64,000 nt of DNA from Faecalibacillus intestinalis (lineage in GTDB: Bacteria > Bacillota_I > Bacilli_A > Erysipelotrichales > Coprobacillaceae), in the NCBI RefSeq assembly GCF_003024685.1, contig NZ_PYLQ01000006.1:1-64000 (forward strand), given 5' to 3'. The notes under the pieces were generated by a model that was given only the letters and a program-made list of their open reading frames with translations, searched no databases and had not been told where the DNA came from. This document shows, one piece after another, positions 16,880 through 26,810 of this stretch. The translations under genes and the position numbers were made by a program. Every line of letters starts with the position of its first letter. The first letter of the stretch is position 1.

Positions 16880-18721
16880 GTGGTAACATTAACGGAAAGA
16901 CAAAATGAAATCATTAAATTATTGAATCAATATCATATTTTATCTGCTGATAAAATAGCTAAAATGCTAAATGTTTCAACAAAGACAATTCGTAATGAAA
17001 TACATAAAATCAACTCTAGCCTCAATCTAAATTATATTATTTCACAAAAAGGGACTGGATATTTAATTAATGAGCAAATTCAATTAGAAAAAGAATACGC
17101 TAGTGAACAAAATATTCAGTACCTTATCTTAAAAAAAATTTTAAATCATGATTTTTATAATTTTTATGAACTTGCTGATGAATTATTTATTAGTGAATCT
17201 AATTTACAAAGATATATAAAAAGAGTGAATGAAATTATTCAAAAAAGAAATTCATCTATTAAAATATGTCGCCAGCAGAATCAACTTTATTTAAATGGTA
17301 CAGAAACAGAAAAAAGACAAATTACAACATATTTCTTAATGAATGAGTTAAATCAATATAACTTTAATTTATCAATGTATCAAAGCTTATTTTTAAGGAT
17401 TGATATTTTAGAATTACAAAAAATAATTACAGAATTTAACAATTCACATCATTTAAATTTAAGAGATGTTGAAATTATTTCTTTAGTAATTCATGTTGCT
17501 TTAATGTTAGAAAGAGTCATTAGAGGAAATGAAATTATTAATGAAGTGGATTTTGTTAATGATGAATACAACCATCTTTCAATACAATTTGCTAATATAC
17601 TTCAAATACGTTATGAAATTAAATTGAATAAAAGTGAAATTAAGTATTTATCATTATTGTTGGCAGGGAAAGTACCATCTATTGAAGAAAATGACATTAA
17701 TGAAGTGAAACAATTTATTCAACAGTTGATTATAGAAATTAATGAAAGTTTTGATGTGGATTTACAACAAGATAGTAAGTTTGCTGATAATTTTCTTATT
17801 CATTTAATAGGATTAAAGAGAAGAATTACAAATCACACTTTTTTGAATAATCCTCTTATTAAAGAACTACAAAAGAATTTCCCAGTTATTTATGATATGA
17901 GTGTTTTTATAGCATTGAAGATTCAAGAGTTCTTTTCTACGCAATTATATGAAGATGAAATAGGTTATATTACCCTTCATTTAATGGGTGCAATTGAAAG
18001 ATTACATACATCATTACATAAAAAAATAGTTTTAATTTATCCTTTTGGACAAGCAGGTTATGATTATATTGTAAAAAAAATAAATCATATTCATGATTTA
18101 GAAATAGAAATATGTTGTCAATTATCAATGTTTGATGCCTTCCAAATTAAAGAATATCAACCAGATTTAGTTATTTCATTTGTCCATATTGAAGAAAAAG
18201 TTGGTTATCCAATATATGTATGTCATAACCTCTTACTTGAAGAAGATATAGAGAATATTTATAATATCTTGAAGGGAAATCATACTTTCAAAAAAAATGT
18301 ATTCTTTGAAAAAGAATTATTTCATATTTATAATGATATAGAAAATAAAGAAGATGTTATTCATAGACTTTGTGAAAGTTTATATTACAAAGGATACGTG
18401 GATCAACAGTATGAAGGATTAGTTTTAGCACGTGAACAAATTGCACCTACTGCCTATGGAAGTATGTTTGCAATTCCTCATGCTGTAAAAAAAGCTGGTT
18501 TTGCAACACGTATAGCAGTTGCGTTATTAGATAAACCTATTGATTGGAATCAACAAAAAGTAAGATTAGTTTTTTTGTTTTGTTTAACGAAAGAAAGAAA
18601 CGAAGAATTTGATTTGCTATTTGAAAAACTTGTTGGATTGTTAGATGAATCAAAAAAAGTGAGAGAATTATTAAAATGTAAAAAGTATGAAGAGTTTCTT
18701 GAATTATTTTTAAGTGAATAA
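16880..18721 (+). CDS. PRD-containing, PTS-regulated transcriptional activator (LicR/ManR type)
   Basis: About 613 residues. Two N-terminal helix-turn-helix units (LSADKIAKMLNVSTKTIRNE near 18-37; ELADELFISESNLQRY) precede PRD1 and PRD2, with regulatory His in ISLVIHVALM and YITLHLMGAIE. An EIIB-like part (KKIVLIYPFG...) and an EIIA-like end with FAIPHAVKK follow. Such proteins activate their PTS operon when dephosphorylated by transport. The start is uncertain: GTG at 16880 has the best spacing from GAGGTGAGG, but TTG 16877 and GTG 16871 are also in frame. It ends the PTS operon. Confidence 0.88.
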   Translation: MVTLTERQNEIIKLLNQYHILSADKIAKMLNVSTKTIRNEIHKINSSLNLNYIISQKGTGYLINEQIQLEKEYASEQNIQYLILKKILNHDFYNFYELADELFISESNLQRYIKRVNEIIQKRNSSIKICRQQNQLYLNGTETEKRQITTYFLMNELNQYNFNLSMYQSLFLRIDILELQKIITEFNNSHHLNLRDVEIISLVIHVALMLERVIRGNEIINEVDFVNDEYNHLSIQFANILQIRYEIKLNKSEIKYLSLLLAGKVPSIEENDINEVKQFIQQLIIEINESFDVDLQQDSKFADNFLIHLIGLKRRITNHTFLNNPLIKELQKNFPVIYDMSVFIALKIQEFFSTQLYEDEIGYITLHLMGAIERLHTSLHKKIVLIYPFGQAGYDYIVKKINHIHDLEIEICCQLSMFDAFQIKEYQPDLVISFVHIEEKVGYPIYVCHNLLLEEDIENIYNILKGNHTFKKNVFFEKELFHIYNDIENKEDVIHRLCESLYYKGYVDQQYEGLVLAREQIAPTAYGSMFAIPHAVKKAGFATRIAVALLDKPIDWNQQKVRLVFLFCLTKERNEEFDLLFEKLVGLLDESKKVRELLKCKKYEEFLELFLSE

Positions 18722-18734
18722 ATTAATCGTTTTG

Positions 18735-18760
18735 AGAACTGTTTTAAACAGTTCTTTTTA
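18735..18760 (+). terminator. Intrinsic terminator of the PTS operon
   Basis: AGAACTG / CAGTTCT form a 7-bp stem (loop TTTTAAA) followed by TTTTT, 14 bases after the regulator stop. Confidence 0.8.
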
Positions 18761-18802
18761 ATTTTTATATAAATTGGTATACTTTTTTTGTGGGGTGATG
18801 AT

Positions 18803-19417
18803 ATGAAAATAGGAATAATTCAAGGGACATCACAAATAGAGAAGAATAGTATTTTATATGAATGTACAAAAGAATATGGTGAAGTCATTAATTTTGGTTG
18901 CTTTGAAAATGAAGACAACTATTCTTATGTAGAAATAGCATTAGAAATTTGTTTATTAATATCAAGTAAAGCAGTAGATTTTATAGTGACAGGGTGTTCA
19001 TCTGGGCAAGGGATGATGATTGCTTGTAATAGTTTACCTCATTTAATTTGTGGTTATTTACCTACTCCTCAAGATGCTTATTTATTTGGAAGAATCAATG
19101 ATGGAAATGTAGCTTCTTTGCCTTTAGGTCTTAATTATGGATGGGCTGGAGAAATTAATTTAAAAGCAACACTCCAACAACTTTTTGAGGAACCTTTTGG
19201 TATAGGATATCCTTTAAAGGATGCTAAAAGAAAAAAAGAAGATACCAAGAAAATAAAAGAATTAAATCAATTAGCAAAAAAAGATGTAATTACTTTTTTA
19301 GATGAATTAGATCAACAAATGATAAATAAGATTTTATCTAAAAAGAATGTAATTGATTATATTTTAAAATATGGAAAAGACAAAAGAATAAAACAATGGA
19401 TTTTAAACAGGAGATAA
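18803..19417 (+). CDS. RpiB/LacA/LacB-family sugar-phosphate isomerase
   Basis: A 204-residue protein matching the RpiB/LacAB fold. It begins MKIGIIQGTSQIEKN; the catalytic Cys and glycine-rich loop are in FIVTGCSSGQGMM (near 70), followed by a conserved ASLPLGLNYGWAGE segment. The C-terminal 60 residues are charged and helical, beyond the usual roughly 150-residue RpiB core. Its position after a beta-glucoside PTS operon suggests pentose- or hexose-phosphate isomerisation, but the substrate cannot be told. The start at 18803 follows GGGGTGATG. Confidence 0.8.
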   Translation: MKIGIIQGTSQIEKNSILYECTKEYGEVINFGCFENEDNYSYVEIALEICLLISSKAVDFIVTGCSSGQGMMIACNSLPHLICGYLPTPQDAYLFGRINDGNVASLPLGLNYGWAGEINLKATLQQLFEEPFGIGYPLKDAKRKKEDTKKIKELNQLAKKDVITFLDELDQQMINKILSKKNVIDYILKYGKDKRIKQWILNRR

Positions 19418-19430
19418 TCCTGTTTTTTTT
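19405..19430 (+). terminator. Intrinsic terminator of the isomerase gene
   Basis: AAACAGGA / TCCTGTTT form an 8-bp stem with a five-base loop that contains the gene's stop codon, followed by a T-run. Confidence 0.8.
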
Positions 19431-19462
19431 ATAAAAAAGAATGATAAACTGTAGTTTTTTTC

Positions 19463-19491
19463 TCGTCAAAAAAGCAATGTTGGTGTACAAT
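19463..19491 (+). promoter_or_regulatory. Candidate promoter of mnmG-rsmG-noc
   Basis: TCGTCA (19463-19468) and TACAAT (19486-19491) are 17 bp apart, ending about 30 bases before the mnmG start. The -35 match is modest. Confidence 0.45.
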
Positions 19492-19521
19492 GGAAAAGAA
19501 TTGAAAGGGAGTGTAAGTGAT

Positions 19522-21384
19522 ATGTATGACGTAATAGTTGTCGGAGGGGGACATGCTGGAATTGAAGCCAGTTTAGCACCTTCAAGAATGGGATTAAAAA
19601 CATTACTTGTCACATCAAATATAAATAATATTGGGTCTATGCCATGTAATACTTCTATTGGTGGACCTGCCAAAGGAATCATTGTAAGAGAAATTGATGC
19701 TCTTGGTGGACAAATGTCTAAAACAGCAGATAAGACTTACTTACAAATGAAAATGTTAAATACCGCTAAAGGACCAGGAGTTCAATCTTTAAGAGCACAA
19801 GCTGATAAAAAAGCATATCCTCGTTATATGCAAAAAGTGGTTAAGGAACAAGAAAACTTAGATTTAATTGAAGGGATGGTTGAAGATTTAGTTGTTGAAG
19901 ATCAAACAGTTAAAGGAGTTATTCTTGATGATGGAACAACTTATTTATCGAAAACTGTTATTCTAACAACAGGTACTTATTTAAAAGCAGAAATTCTTGT
20001 TGGACATAGTAAACATGCTAGTGGACCAGATCAACAAAAAGAATCAAAATTCTTATCTGAAAAATTAAAAGATTACGGATTTAGAATTCAAAGATTAAAA
20101 ACAGGAACACCACCACGTGTTGAAATCAATAGTATAGATTATTCAAAAACATCATTACAACCAGGAACAGATGCAAAACTAGCCTTTAGTTTTACCACAG
20201 ATGAATATGTTCCTATTGAAAAACAAACACCATGTTATCTAACTTATACAAATGAAACAACACATAAAATCATTCATGATAATCTAGAAAAATGTGCAAT
20301 GTATAGTGGACTTGTTAAAGGAATTGGACCACGTTATTGTCCATCCATTGAAGATAAAGTTGTTAAATTCTCAGATAAACCACAACATCAAATCTTCCTA
20401 GAACCTGAATCAAAAGAAATGAATTCAATCTATGTACAAGGTTTTTCAACATCAATGCCACATGATATCCAAGAACAAATGATTCGTACTTTACCAGGAT
20501 TAGAAAACTGTACAATCTTAAAATATGCTTATGCCATTGAATATGATGCAATTGATCCATTACAATTATGGCCATCACTTGAAACAAAAGTGATTAAAAA
20601 CTTATTTACAGCTGGACAAATCAATGGAACAAGTGGTTATGAAGAAGCTGCTGGACAAGGATTAATGGCTGGTATCAATGCAACTCTTAAAGTAAGAAAT
20701 GAAGCTCCTCTTGTTTTAAAGAGAGATGAAGCTTATATTGGGGTCATGATTGATGATTTAGTTACTAAAGGAACAAAAGAACCTTATCGTATGCTTACTT
20801 CAAGAGCGGAATATCGCTTATTAATTAGACATGATAATGCTGATGAAAGACTTTATGATTATAGTCATCAAATTGGACTTGTTAAAGATAAAGAATATCA
20901 AAGATATCAAACTAAAATGAAAGGGATCTATGATGAAATTGAACGTTTAAGTACTATTCGTTTTACCCCAAAAGATGATATCAATGAAATGTTGGAACAA
21001 AACAATTCTTCACATTTAAAAGAAGGGGTTTCTGCAAAAGAACTTATTACAAGACCTGAAATCACTTATGATATGATGTTACCTTATATTGATGCACCTG
21101 AATTAAGTGAGGAACAAAGAAGAAGAATTACTATTTTAATTAAATATGCAGGATATATTGAAAAAGCTAAAAGACAAGCGCAAAAACAAATCAAAATGGA
21201 AGAAAAACATATTCCAGAAGATATTGATTATGAAGATGTTAAAAACTTAGCTTTAGAAGCAAAACAAAAATTATCAGAAATTAGACCACTTACCATTGGT
21301 CAAGCTTCTCGTATATCAGGAATCAATCCTGCAGATATTTCAGTTTTATTAATTTATTTAAAACAAAAATATAATGGAGAATAA
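19522..21384 (+). CDS. mnmG: tRNA uridine-5-carboxymethylaminomethyl modification enzyme MnmG
   Basis: A 620-residue FAD protein that, with MnmE, adds the cmnm group to U34 of certain tRNAs. The FAD-binding GGGHAGIEAS is at the N-terminus, followed by GSMPCNTSIGGPAKG, TGTYLKAEI, KTGTPPR and the C-terminal helical domain with RPLTIGQASRISGINPAD. The start is set at MYDVIVVGGG (19522); an upstream in-frame ATG adds 27 unlikely residues. Gene order mnmG-rsmG-noc is as in Bacillus. Confidence 0.96.
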   Translation: MYDVIVVGGGHAGIEASLAPSRMGLKTLLVTSNINNIGSMPCNTSIGGPAKGIIVREIDALGGQMSKTADKTYLQMKMLNTAKGPGVQSLRAQADKKAYPRYMQKVVKEQENLDLIEGMVEDLVVEDQTVKGVILDDGTTYLSKTVILTTGTYLKAEILVGHSKHASGPDQQKESKFLSEKLKDYGFRIQRLKTGTPPRVEINSIDYSKTSLQPGTDAKLAFSFTTDEYVPIEKQTPCYLTYTNETTHKIIHDNLEKCAMYSGLVKGIGPRYCPSIEDKVVKFSDKPQHQIFLEPESKEMNSIYVQGFSTSMPHDIQEQMIRTLPGLENCTILKYAYAIEYDAIDPLQLWPSLETKVIKNLFTAGQINGTSGYEEAAGQGLMAGINATLKVRNEAPLVLKRDEAYIGVMIDDLVTKGTKEPYRMLTSRAEYRLLIRHDNADERLYDYSHQIGLVKDKEYQRYQTKMKGIYDEIERLSTIRFTPKDDINEMLEQNNSSHLKEGVSAKELITRPEITYDMMLPYIDAPELSEEQRRRITILIKYAGYIEKAKRQAQKQIKMEEKHIPEDIDYEDVKNLALEAKQKLSEIRPLTIGQASRISGINPADISVLLIYLKQKYNGE

Positions 21385-21386
21385 GA

Positions 21387-22091
21387 ATGAATGAATTAGA
21401 ATTTCAAAATATACTTAAAGAAAAAGGAATCGAAGTAAGTGAACATCAACTTCAACAATTTCAAAAATATTATGAAATCTTAGTTGAATGGAATGAAAAA
21501 ATGAATCTTACTGCAATTACGGATAAAGAAGATGTTTATTTAAAACATTTCTATGATTCAATTACGATTGCTTTTGATTTTGATTTCAATAATCAAACCT
21601 TGATTGATGTAGGAGCTGGTGCTGGTTTTCCATCAGTTCCTTTAAAAATCCTTTATCCAAATTTAAAGATTACAATTGTTGATTCCTTAAATAAAAGAAT
21701 TACTTTCTTAAATCATTTATTTAAAGAACTGGAATTAGATAACTGTCAAGCAGTGGCTGCACGTGCAGAAGAATACGCTAAAGATCATCGTGAAAGTGTT
21801 GATATCGTGATGGCAAGAGCAGTAGCACGTTTAAATATTCTTGATGAACTTTGTTTACCACTTGTTAAAAAGAATGGTTATTTCTTATCTTTAAAAGGAA
21901 GACAAGCACCAGAAGAAGTAAAAGAAGCTAAAAAAGGTATTCAATTATTAGGTGGACAAATAGAAAGTACACATGATTTTACACTTGCAAATCATGATGA
22001 TTTTAGAAGTAATATTATTATTAAAAAAGTAAAAGAAACACCAAAGAAGTATCCAAGAATGTTTTCTAAAATAAAAAAGAGTCCATTGTAG
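21387..22091 (+). CDS. rsmG: 16S rRNA (guanine527-N7)-methyltransferase RsmG
   Basis: A 234-residue SAM-dependent methyltransferase. The SAM motif LIDVGAGAGFPSVPLKI is near 73-89, KRITFLNHLFKELELDN follows, and the catalytic-region ARAVARLNILDELC is conserved. It methylates G527 of 16S rRNA. The start is two bases after the mnmG stop, so the two genes are co-transcribed. Confidence 0.95.
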   Translation: MNELEFQNILKEKGIEVSEHQLQQFQKYYEILVEWNEKMNLTAITDKEDVYLKHFYDSITIAFDFDFNNQTLIDVGAGAGFPSVPLKILYPNLKITIVDSLNKRITFLNHLFKELELDNCQAVAARAEEYAKDHRESVDIVMARAVARLNILDELCLPLVKKNGYFLSLKGRQAPEEVKEAKKGIQLLGGQIESTHDFTLANHDDFRSNIIIKKVKETPKKYPRMFSKIKKSPL

Positions 22092-22100
22092 GAGGGTATC

Positions 22101-22874
22101 ATGTTTAATAATAAATTAAAAAATATAGATATTAATAAAATACAAGCAAATGAGAATCAGCCAAGAACTGTTTTTAATGAAGAAAAAATTGAAGAATTAG
22201 CTGCTTCTATTAAAGAAAATGGTTTAATACAACCTATAGTTGTAAGAAAAGTAAATGGAATTTACCAAATTATTGCCGGTGAAAGAAGATATCGTGCTTG
22301 TTGTTCTTTAAATATGAAACAAGTACCATGTATTATTGAAGATTATGATGATAAGCAAACACAAACACTTGCTATTATTGAAAATATTCAAAGAGAAGAC
22401 TTATCACCATTAGAAGAAGCAAAAGCTTATCAAGCTTTAATTAAAGAATATGGTTATAGTCAAACAGAGCTTGCAGATATTGTTGGTAAAAAACAATCAA
22501 CGATTGCGAATAAATTAAGATTATTAAAATTAAGTGATGATGTTAAATTTTCTTTAAATCAAAAACAAATAACAGAAAGACATGCTAGAGCAATGCTTTC
22601 ATTAAATGAAGAAAAACAACAAGAAGTCTTAAGAGAAGTTTTAAAGAAAAAACTAACGGTAGCTGATACAGAAAGACTTATTAAAAAAGAACCAAAACCT
22701 AAAAAGAAAAAAGCATCAGCTGATGTTAAAAAAACAATTTCAAGAAATGTGAAAATTGCTTTAAATACATTACAACAAGCAATTGGAATGATTGAAAAAA
22801 CAGGAACATCACTTCAACAAGAAACAGAAGATTTAGAAGATGAATATGTTATTACAATTAGAATACATAAGTAG
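22101..22874 (+). CDS. noc: ParB-family nucleoid occlusion protein Noc
   Basis: A 257-residue ParB-like CTPase. It has the N-terminal ParB nuclease-like domain with IAGERRYRAC and ENIQREDLSPLEEAKAY, then a helix-turn-helix SQTELADIVGKKQSTIANKL and a lysine-rich linker. Noc and Spo0J are close relatives; the call is Noc because it directly follows rsmG, as in Bacillus, and a second ParB lies next to parA at 38092. Noc binds DNA and the membrane to block division over the nucleoid. The N-terminus lacks a long amphipathic leader, so membrane binding is uncertain. Confidence 0.75.
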   Translation: MFNNKLKNIDINKIQANENQPRTVFNEEKIEELAASIKENGLIQPIVVRKVNGIYQIIAGERRYRACCSLNMKQVPCIIEDYDDKQTQTLAIIENIQREDLSPLEEAKAYQALIKEYGYSQTELADIVGKKQSTIANKLRLLKLSDDVKFSLNQKQITERHARAMLSLNEEKQQEVLREVLKKKLTVADTERLIKKEPKPKKKKASADVKKTISRNVKIALNTLQQAIGMIEKTGTSLQQETEDLEDEYVITIRIHK

Positions 22875-22883
22875 AGGGTTAAG

Positions 22884-23678
22884 ATGAAGTTACTAGCAAC
22901 AGATATGGATGGAACATTTCTAAGAGATGATAAATCCTATAGTGAAGAATTTAATGATTTATATAAGCAAATGTTAAAACAAGGAATTCAATTTGTAATT
23001 GCTTCTGGCAATCAATATGAAGCATTAGTTTGTAAATTTGATGATGATATTAAAGATGATCTTTATTATCTTTGTGAAAATGGAACAAAGATTGTCTATC
23101 GAGGAGATGTTATTTATAAACATTGTTTAGAAACTGATGATTATCAACATGCATTAAATATTTTAAAAGAAGATGAAGAATGTATGTTAGTTGTATCAGG
23201 AGTAAAGCATGCTTATATTTTAAAGAAGTTTGAAGATAGAAAAGATTTTATTACATTATTTATTAAAAATATTGTTTTTGTAGATTCATTTGATGAAATA
23301 GATGATGAAATATTAAAGTTTTCAGTTGCTAACTTTGATGGTAAAATTGAAGATAGACTTGAAGTGATCAAGAAAAGGATAAATCCTAAATTTAGAGTTG
23401 TAACCACAGGAAATGTTTGGTTTGATATTTTTTATAAGACAATTAATAAAGGAACTTCCTTACAACATCTTCTAGATTTGTTAGGAATATCTAATGAAGA
23501 AGCAGGTGCTTTTGGTGATCAAATGAATGATTACGAAATGTTACAAACAGTAAAATATGGTTATGCGATGGCTAATGCCATGCCACCTGTTAAAGAGGTT
23601 GCTTATCAAGTGATTGATAGTAATGAAAATGATGGCGTTATTTTAAAAATAAAAGAAATCTTAAAAGGTAACTATTAA
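22884..23678 (+). CDS. HAD-superfamily Cof-type phosphatase
   Basis: A 264-residue HAD hydrolase. Motif I is LATDMDGTFLRDD (nucleophile Asp8), motif II lies in FVIASGNQYEAL and motif IV is GAFGDQMNDYEM near 210. The central cap is of the Cof/type IIB kind. Such enzymes dephosphorylate sugar phosphates or cofactors; the substrate cannot be assigned. It follows noc by nine bases. Confidence 0.88.
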   Translation: MKLLATDMDGTFLRDDKSYSEEFNDLYKQMLKQGIQFVIASGNQYEALVCKFDDDIKDDLYYLCENGTKIVYRGDVIYKHCLETDDYQHALNILKEDEECMLVVSGVKHAYILKKFEDRKDFITLFIKNIVFVDSFDEIDDEILKFSVANFDGKIEDRLEVIKKRINPKFRVVTTGNVWFDIFYKTINKGTSLQHLLDLLGISNEEAGAFGDQMNDYEMLQTVKYGYAMANAMPPVKEVAYQVIDSNENDGVILKIKEILKGNY

Positions 23679-23702
23679 ACAATGCGTAAGCATTGTTTTT
23701 TT
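23678..23702 (+). terminator. Intrinsic terminator
   Basis: AACAATGC / GCATTGTT form an 8-bp stem with a GTAA loop, followed by a T-run. It closes the mnmG-to-HAD gene group. Confidence 0.85.
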
Positions 23703-23737
23703 TGTATAATAAAGACGTTAAAACAAGGAGGAAGACT

Positions 23738-25060
23738 ATGAAACCAAAATTACATTTTACAGCACCTTATCATTGGATCAATGATCCAAATGGACTTATT
23801 TATTATAAAGGAAACTATCATATCTTTTATCAACATTTCCCATATGATAATAAATGGGGAACAATGCATTGGGGACATTCTATTACAAAAGATTTTGTCA
23901 ATTTTGAACATCTTCCAATTGCTTTATATCCATCTAAAGATTTTGATAGAAATGGATGTTTTTCAGGATCAGCTATTGAAATAGATGATCATCTTTATTT
24001 ATATTATACGGCAATTAAATACGCTAAAGAAAATCCAAATAATGTACATAATCAATATAGTGATGATGATTTAAGAGCCTCACAAGCACTCGTTGTAAGT
24101 AGTGATGGAATTCATTTTGATAATGTTAAAAATAAAAAACAAATCATTCCCATGATTCAAGAAGGATTTATTGGAGATTATCGTCATACCAGAGATCCTA
24201 AAGTATGGAAAAAACAAGATGGAAAATATGCCATGGTTATTGGGAGTAAAGTAGCTTATGAAAATGACTACTGTGGAAAAGCACTTTTCTATGAAAGTGA
24301 AGATGGAATTCATTTTGAATATAAAAACAGCTATCAAGAACCAACTATTGGAAATATGTGGGAATGTCTAGATGTCTTTAAAATCAATGATCAATTCTTT
24401 ATGATTTTCTCACCAGAAAATACGGATCAACCACCAAAACCAAATAGTAATGCTCGTTATATGCCGATTGATTTTGATGAAGATACACTTACTATTAAAG
24501 AGCATGGTGATTGGCCTTATTTAGATCATGGTTTAGATTTCTATGCCCCACAAACATTTTTATCTAAAGATAATGAAAGATTATTACTAGGATGGCTTAG
24601 AATGAGAAAACCCGTTCAAGGAGAAGAATGGATTGGAATGTTTATTATGCCAAGAGTTTTAAAAGAAAAAGAGGGTAAGATTATTCAAAAACTTTATCCT
24701 AAAATAAAAAACACATTTAATCATGAAGTTCAAGAAATTTCATTTGATCAACCATTCCAATTAAAGACAACACTTAATAAGGATAGTTCTTTAAATCTTG
24801 GTGGTTTTAAAATTGATATTCAAGATGATTGTCTCCATTTAAATAGAGAAGAAGTATCTATTCAAGAAAATAAAGTATGTAATGATGTTGTTTCACCTAA
24901 GTTACAAGGGCATTATGATATTGAACTTTATTATGATCATCATGTTTTTGAAATTTATATTAATGGTGGTGAATATGTGATGTCACAAGTTGTTTATGAT
25001 TTAAATGATCAAGTTATTATTCAAAATACAGAGTATAAAGTCTATGTCAGATCATTATAA
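23738..25060 (+). CDS. GH32 beta-fructosidase / sucrose-6-phosphate hydrolase
   Basis: A 440-residue glycoside hydrolase family 32 enzyme. The nucleophile Asp is in WINDPNGLIYYKG near 13, the transition-state RDP in HTRDPKVW, and the acid/base Glu in MWECLDVF near 207. A smaller beta-sandwich forms the C-terminus. It cleaves fructose from sucrose, sucrose-6-phosphate or fructans; no signal peptide is seen, so it acts in the cytoplasm. No sucrose PTS is adjacent. The start follows AAGGAGGAAGACT. Confidence 0.9.
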   Translation: MKPKLHFTAPYHWINDPNGLIYYKGNYHIFYQHFPYDNKWGTMHWGHSITKDFVNFEHLPIALYPSKDFDRNGCFSGSAIEIDDHLYLYYTAIKYAKENPNNVHNQYSDDDLRASQALVVSSDGIHFDNVKNKKQIIPMIQEGFIGDYRHTRDPKVWKKQDGKYAMVIGSKVAYENDYCGKALFYESEDGIHFEYKNSYQEPTIGNMWECLDVFKINDQFFMIFSPENTDQPPKPNSNARYMPIDFDEDTLTIKEHGDWPYLDHGLDFYAPQTFLSKDNERLLLGWLRMRKPVQGEEWIGMFIMPRVLKEKEGKIIQKLYPKIKNTFNHEVQEISFDQPFQLKTTLNKDSSLNLGGFKIDIQDDCLHLNREEVSIQENKVCNDVVSPKLQGHYDIELYYDHHVFEIYINGGEYVMSQVVYDLNDQVIIQNTEYKVYVRSL

Positions 25061-25349
25061 ATTCTTTAGTCATAAACAATGTGAGTATTATCCTTGTCAT
25101 CAATTAGATGAAATTAATTGTTTGTTTTGTTATTGTCCATTGTATATTTTAAAAGATTGTAAAGGCAATTATAAAATGATAGGGGATATAAAAGATTGTA
25201 GTGGATGTACTTTACCTCATCAAAAAGAAAACTATGATTATATTATTTCTCGTTATCAAGATGTTGTAAAAGCTTTTCAATTACTTGACAATAAAGATAC
25301 AAATGATAAGATAGAAGCACCAGAGGGTATTGAAAACAATGCTGGATAA
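25044..25349 (+). CDS. Small cysteine-rich zinc-binding-type protein
   Basis: A 101-residue protein with Cys clusters CEYYPCH, CLFCYCPLY, DCKG and DCSGCTLPH, matching the cysteine-rich small domain family (PF04071 type). It probably binds metal; function is not established. It overlaps the GH32 gene end by 17 bases in another frame. The start MSDHYKFFSHKQ is chosen because upstream residues read through the GH32 gene. Confidence 0.75.
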   Translation: MSDHYKFFSHKQCEYYPCHQLDEINCLFCYCPLYILKDCKGNYKMIGDIKDCSGCTLPHQKENYDYIISRYQDVVKAFQLLDNKDTNDKIEAPEGIENNAG

Positions 25350-25375
25350 GGTTTAGACCTTATCCAGTTTTTTTT
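25342..25375 (+). terminator. Intrinsic terminator
   Basis: CTGGATAAGG / CCTTATCCAG form a 10-bp stem, followed by eight T. It overlaps the last codons of the cysteine-rich gene. Confidence 0.9.
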
Positions 25376-25386
25376 AGGAGGAAATT

Positions 25387-26692
25387 ATGGAACAAAGACT
25401 TTTAAAGCATTAATGATATTTGCTTTACCTTATATGTTTTCAAACTTATTACAAGTATTCTATGGGTCGGCAGATTTATTTGTTGTAGGACAATTTGGAC
25501 ATACCTTTGATGTTTCTGGGGTTTCGATAGGAAGTCAAGCCATGTCTTTAATAACAAACCTTGTTTTAGGATTGACTACAGGAGTTACGGTTTTATTAGG
25601 ACAATACCTAGGAAGTAAATCTTATCGTGATCTATCAAAGACCATTGGAGGGGCTATTGTTTTATTTTTAATCATTGCTTTAGTTTTAACTTTTGTGATG
25701 TTGTATTTTAATAATGAAATTACACTTTTAATGAATATACCAAAAGAAGCTATTGAAGCAACGAAAAGCTAATTAAGTATATTATCTTTATTGTCGGATA
25801 TAATGTTGTCAGTAGTATTTTAAGAAGATTAGGGGATAGTAAAACACCTTTATTGTTTGTTTTTATTGCATGTATGATTAATATTGTTGTTGATTTTGTT
25901 TTAGTAGGATATTTTCATTTGGGAACAAAAGGGGCTGCCATTGCCACTGTATCAGCACAAGGGTTTTCTTTTCTCTTTGCCTTGGTTTATTTATGTAAAA
26001 AGGGAATAGGGTATTCGTTTTATAAAGAAGATATTTGTTTTTCAAAATATATTCAAAAGATTATGCAAATAGGTTTTCCTTTAGGATTACAAAGTGTACT
26101 TGTTAATATTTCATTTTTAATTATTACGATTATTGTTAATCAAATGGGTTTGATTGCTTCAGCTTCTTTAGGTGTTGTTGAAAAATTAATGGGATTTTTA
26201 ATGTTACCAGCGATTGTCTTAGGAAGTGTTTTAGCTTCTCTTATTGCTTTAAATGTAGGAGCTAAACAATATAAACGTGCAAAACAAACATTAAAATATG
26301 CAATCATGATTTCTCTTGCTTTTGCTATCATTGTAACAACGATTTGTGAAATCGATGGAACAATACTTACGTGTATTTTTACCAATAATCAAGATGTTAT
26401 TAAAAATGGTGCCTTGTATTTAAAAACGTATTCTATTGATTGTTTACTTACAAGTTTTCTCTTTTGTATCAATGGCTATTTAAATGGTTATGAAAAAACT
26501 GTCTTTACGATGGTACATAGTTTAGTAGCGACTTTTGTTGGAAGAATTCCTTTAACTTTATTATTTTCTAAAATACCAAACGTAACACTATTTCATATGG
26601 GGATTGCAGCTCCATTATCTACAATGATTTCTTTAGTAATGATCTTTATTTATTTTAAGAAAACAAAATTTAATAATATTAAAGAGAGATAA
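25387..26692 (+). pseudogene. MATE-family efflux transporter, two frame breaks
   Basis: An AGGAGG site precedes ATG 25387, but that frame stops after eight codons. The conserved MATE N-terminus (TFKALMIFALPYMFSNLLQ) continues in another frame, consistent with loss of one base near the start. A second break at about 25771 ends the frame at EAIEATKS; the protein resumes in a third frame as IKYIIFIVGYNVVSSILRRLGD and runs to 26692 with the remaining helices. A few residues are also missing at this second break. An intact gene would encode about 440 residues exporting drugs or metabolites with Na+ or H+. Confidence 0.85.
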
Positions 26693-26810
26693 GTTACATT
26701 AGTACATAGAAAAGAGAAATTCTTTATTTTTTTTGCAACAATATATCTTTTTTATAAATTCTATTGCTTAGTTTATTTTAAATCTTTATGATTGAAGATA
26801 GGTGATGAAA

